DNA of 64,000 bases from Hyphomicrobium sp. (GTDB taxonomy: Bacteria > Pseudomonadota > Alphaproteobacteria > Rhizobiales > Hyphomicrobiaceae). This document shows positions 63,969 through 64,000 of this stretch, piece after piece. The notes beneath the pieces were generated by a model. That model had not been told where the DNA came from, ran no database searches, and saw only the letters and a program-made list of their open reading frames with translations. A program made the translations under genes and the position numbers. Where the stretch lies: contig JALHOF010000007.1 in NCBI GenBank assembly GCA_022843145.1, positions 150,402 through 214,401 on the forward strand, read 5' to 3'. Position 1 is the first letter of the stretch. Each line of letters starts with the position of its first letter.

Positions 63969-64000
63969 ATGACGAGACGACCGCGCCGGAACCACACACC
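63969..64000 (+). CDS. IS3-family OrfA transposase, first codons (partial)
   Basis: An ATG at 63969, six bases after AGGAG, opens MTRRPRRNHT, the usual start of a widespread IS3-family OrfA (MTRRPRRNH followed by a helix-turn-helix). The rest lies right of the window. Only ten residues are visible, so the call rests on this short match. It would put a second insertion sequence on the far side of the lux pair. Confidence 0.5.
   Translation, partial: MTRRPRRNHT

Overview
The window is GC-rich, densely coded chromosomal DNA. It most resembles an alphaproteobacterium of the order Hyphomicrobiales (Rhizobiales). Reasons include an aerobic HemF, a run encoding an HDAC-like deacetylase, XseB, Dxs, TlyA and an RNA methyltransferase on one strand, an NDUFS4-like complex I accessory protein, a DUF4399 protein, and tandem exported MsrB and MsrA. 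The species cannot be fixed from the window alone.

From 1 to about 38.5 kb the content looks like ordinary core genome. It holds the 5' part of an ABC exporter gene, hemF, small secreted proteins, a sirtuin that seems to start at a rare ATT codon, and the isoprenoid/rRNA-modification run. Next come a fatty-acid oxidation pair (enoyl-CoA hydratase and acyl-CoA dehydrogenase), a threonylcarbamoyl-AMP synthase, an RlpA-like protein, a CinA-like protein, a rhodanese, SfsA, an FkbM methyltransferase, MsrB/MsrA, proline iminopeptidase, RsgA, an EF-G-like GTPase, an aspartate aminotransferase, a DMT transporter, a flavoprotein, a two-domain cold-shock protein and a DUF192 protein. tRNA-Pro(TGG) and tRNA-Arg(TCT) close this part.

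From 38.6 to 52.6 kb, just right of tRNA-Arg, lies the most notable system: a complete Isp-type membrane-bound [NiFe]-hydrogenase locus. On the minus strand the order of transcription is hupD, a short hupH-like gene, hynS, isp1, isp2, hynL and hupE. Divergent from it on the plus strand is hypC-A-B-D-F-E. HynS and HynL form the exported, Tat-dependent catalytic dimer. Isp1 is a NarI/DsrM-like cytochrome b and Isp2 an HdrD/DsrK-like iron-sulfur protein, so electrons from H2 are predicted to cross the membrane to a quinone or a cytoplasmic disulfide/thiol acceptor. The Hyp proteins build the NiFe(CN)2CO centre, HupD trims HynL and HupE probably imports nickel. Nearly every junction is a 4-base ATGA overlap.

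From 52.6 to 58.6 kb come a patatin-like phospholipase, an unrecognised 182-residue protein, a Cache-domain chemoreceptor and a PilZ protein. From 58.7 to 61.9 kb a decayed IS3-family element is split by an IS66-family element, whose insertion is marked by a perfect 8-bp target duplication (CCTATGGC). The IS66 copy is itself decayed. From 62.4 kb a LuxR-type regulator and a LuxI-type acyl-homoserine-lactone synthase form a quorum-sensing pair, and at 63969 another IS3-type transposase gene starts and runs off the window. The stretch right of tRNA-Arg therefore looks like accessory DNA bearing hydrogen oxidation, sensing and quorum-sensing functions, interrupted by insertion sequences.
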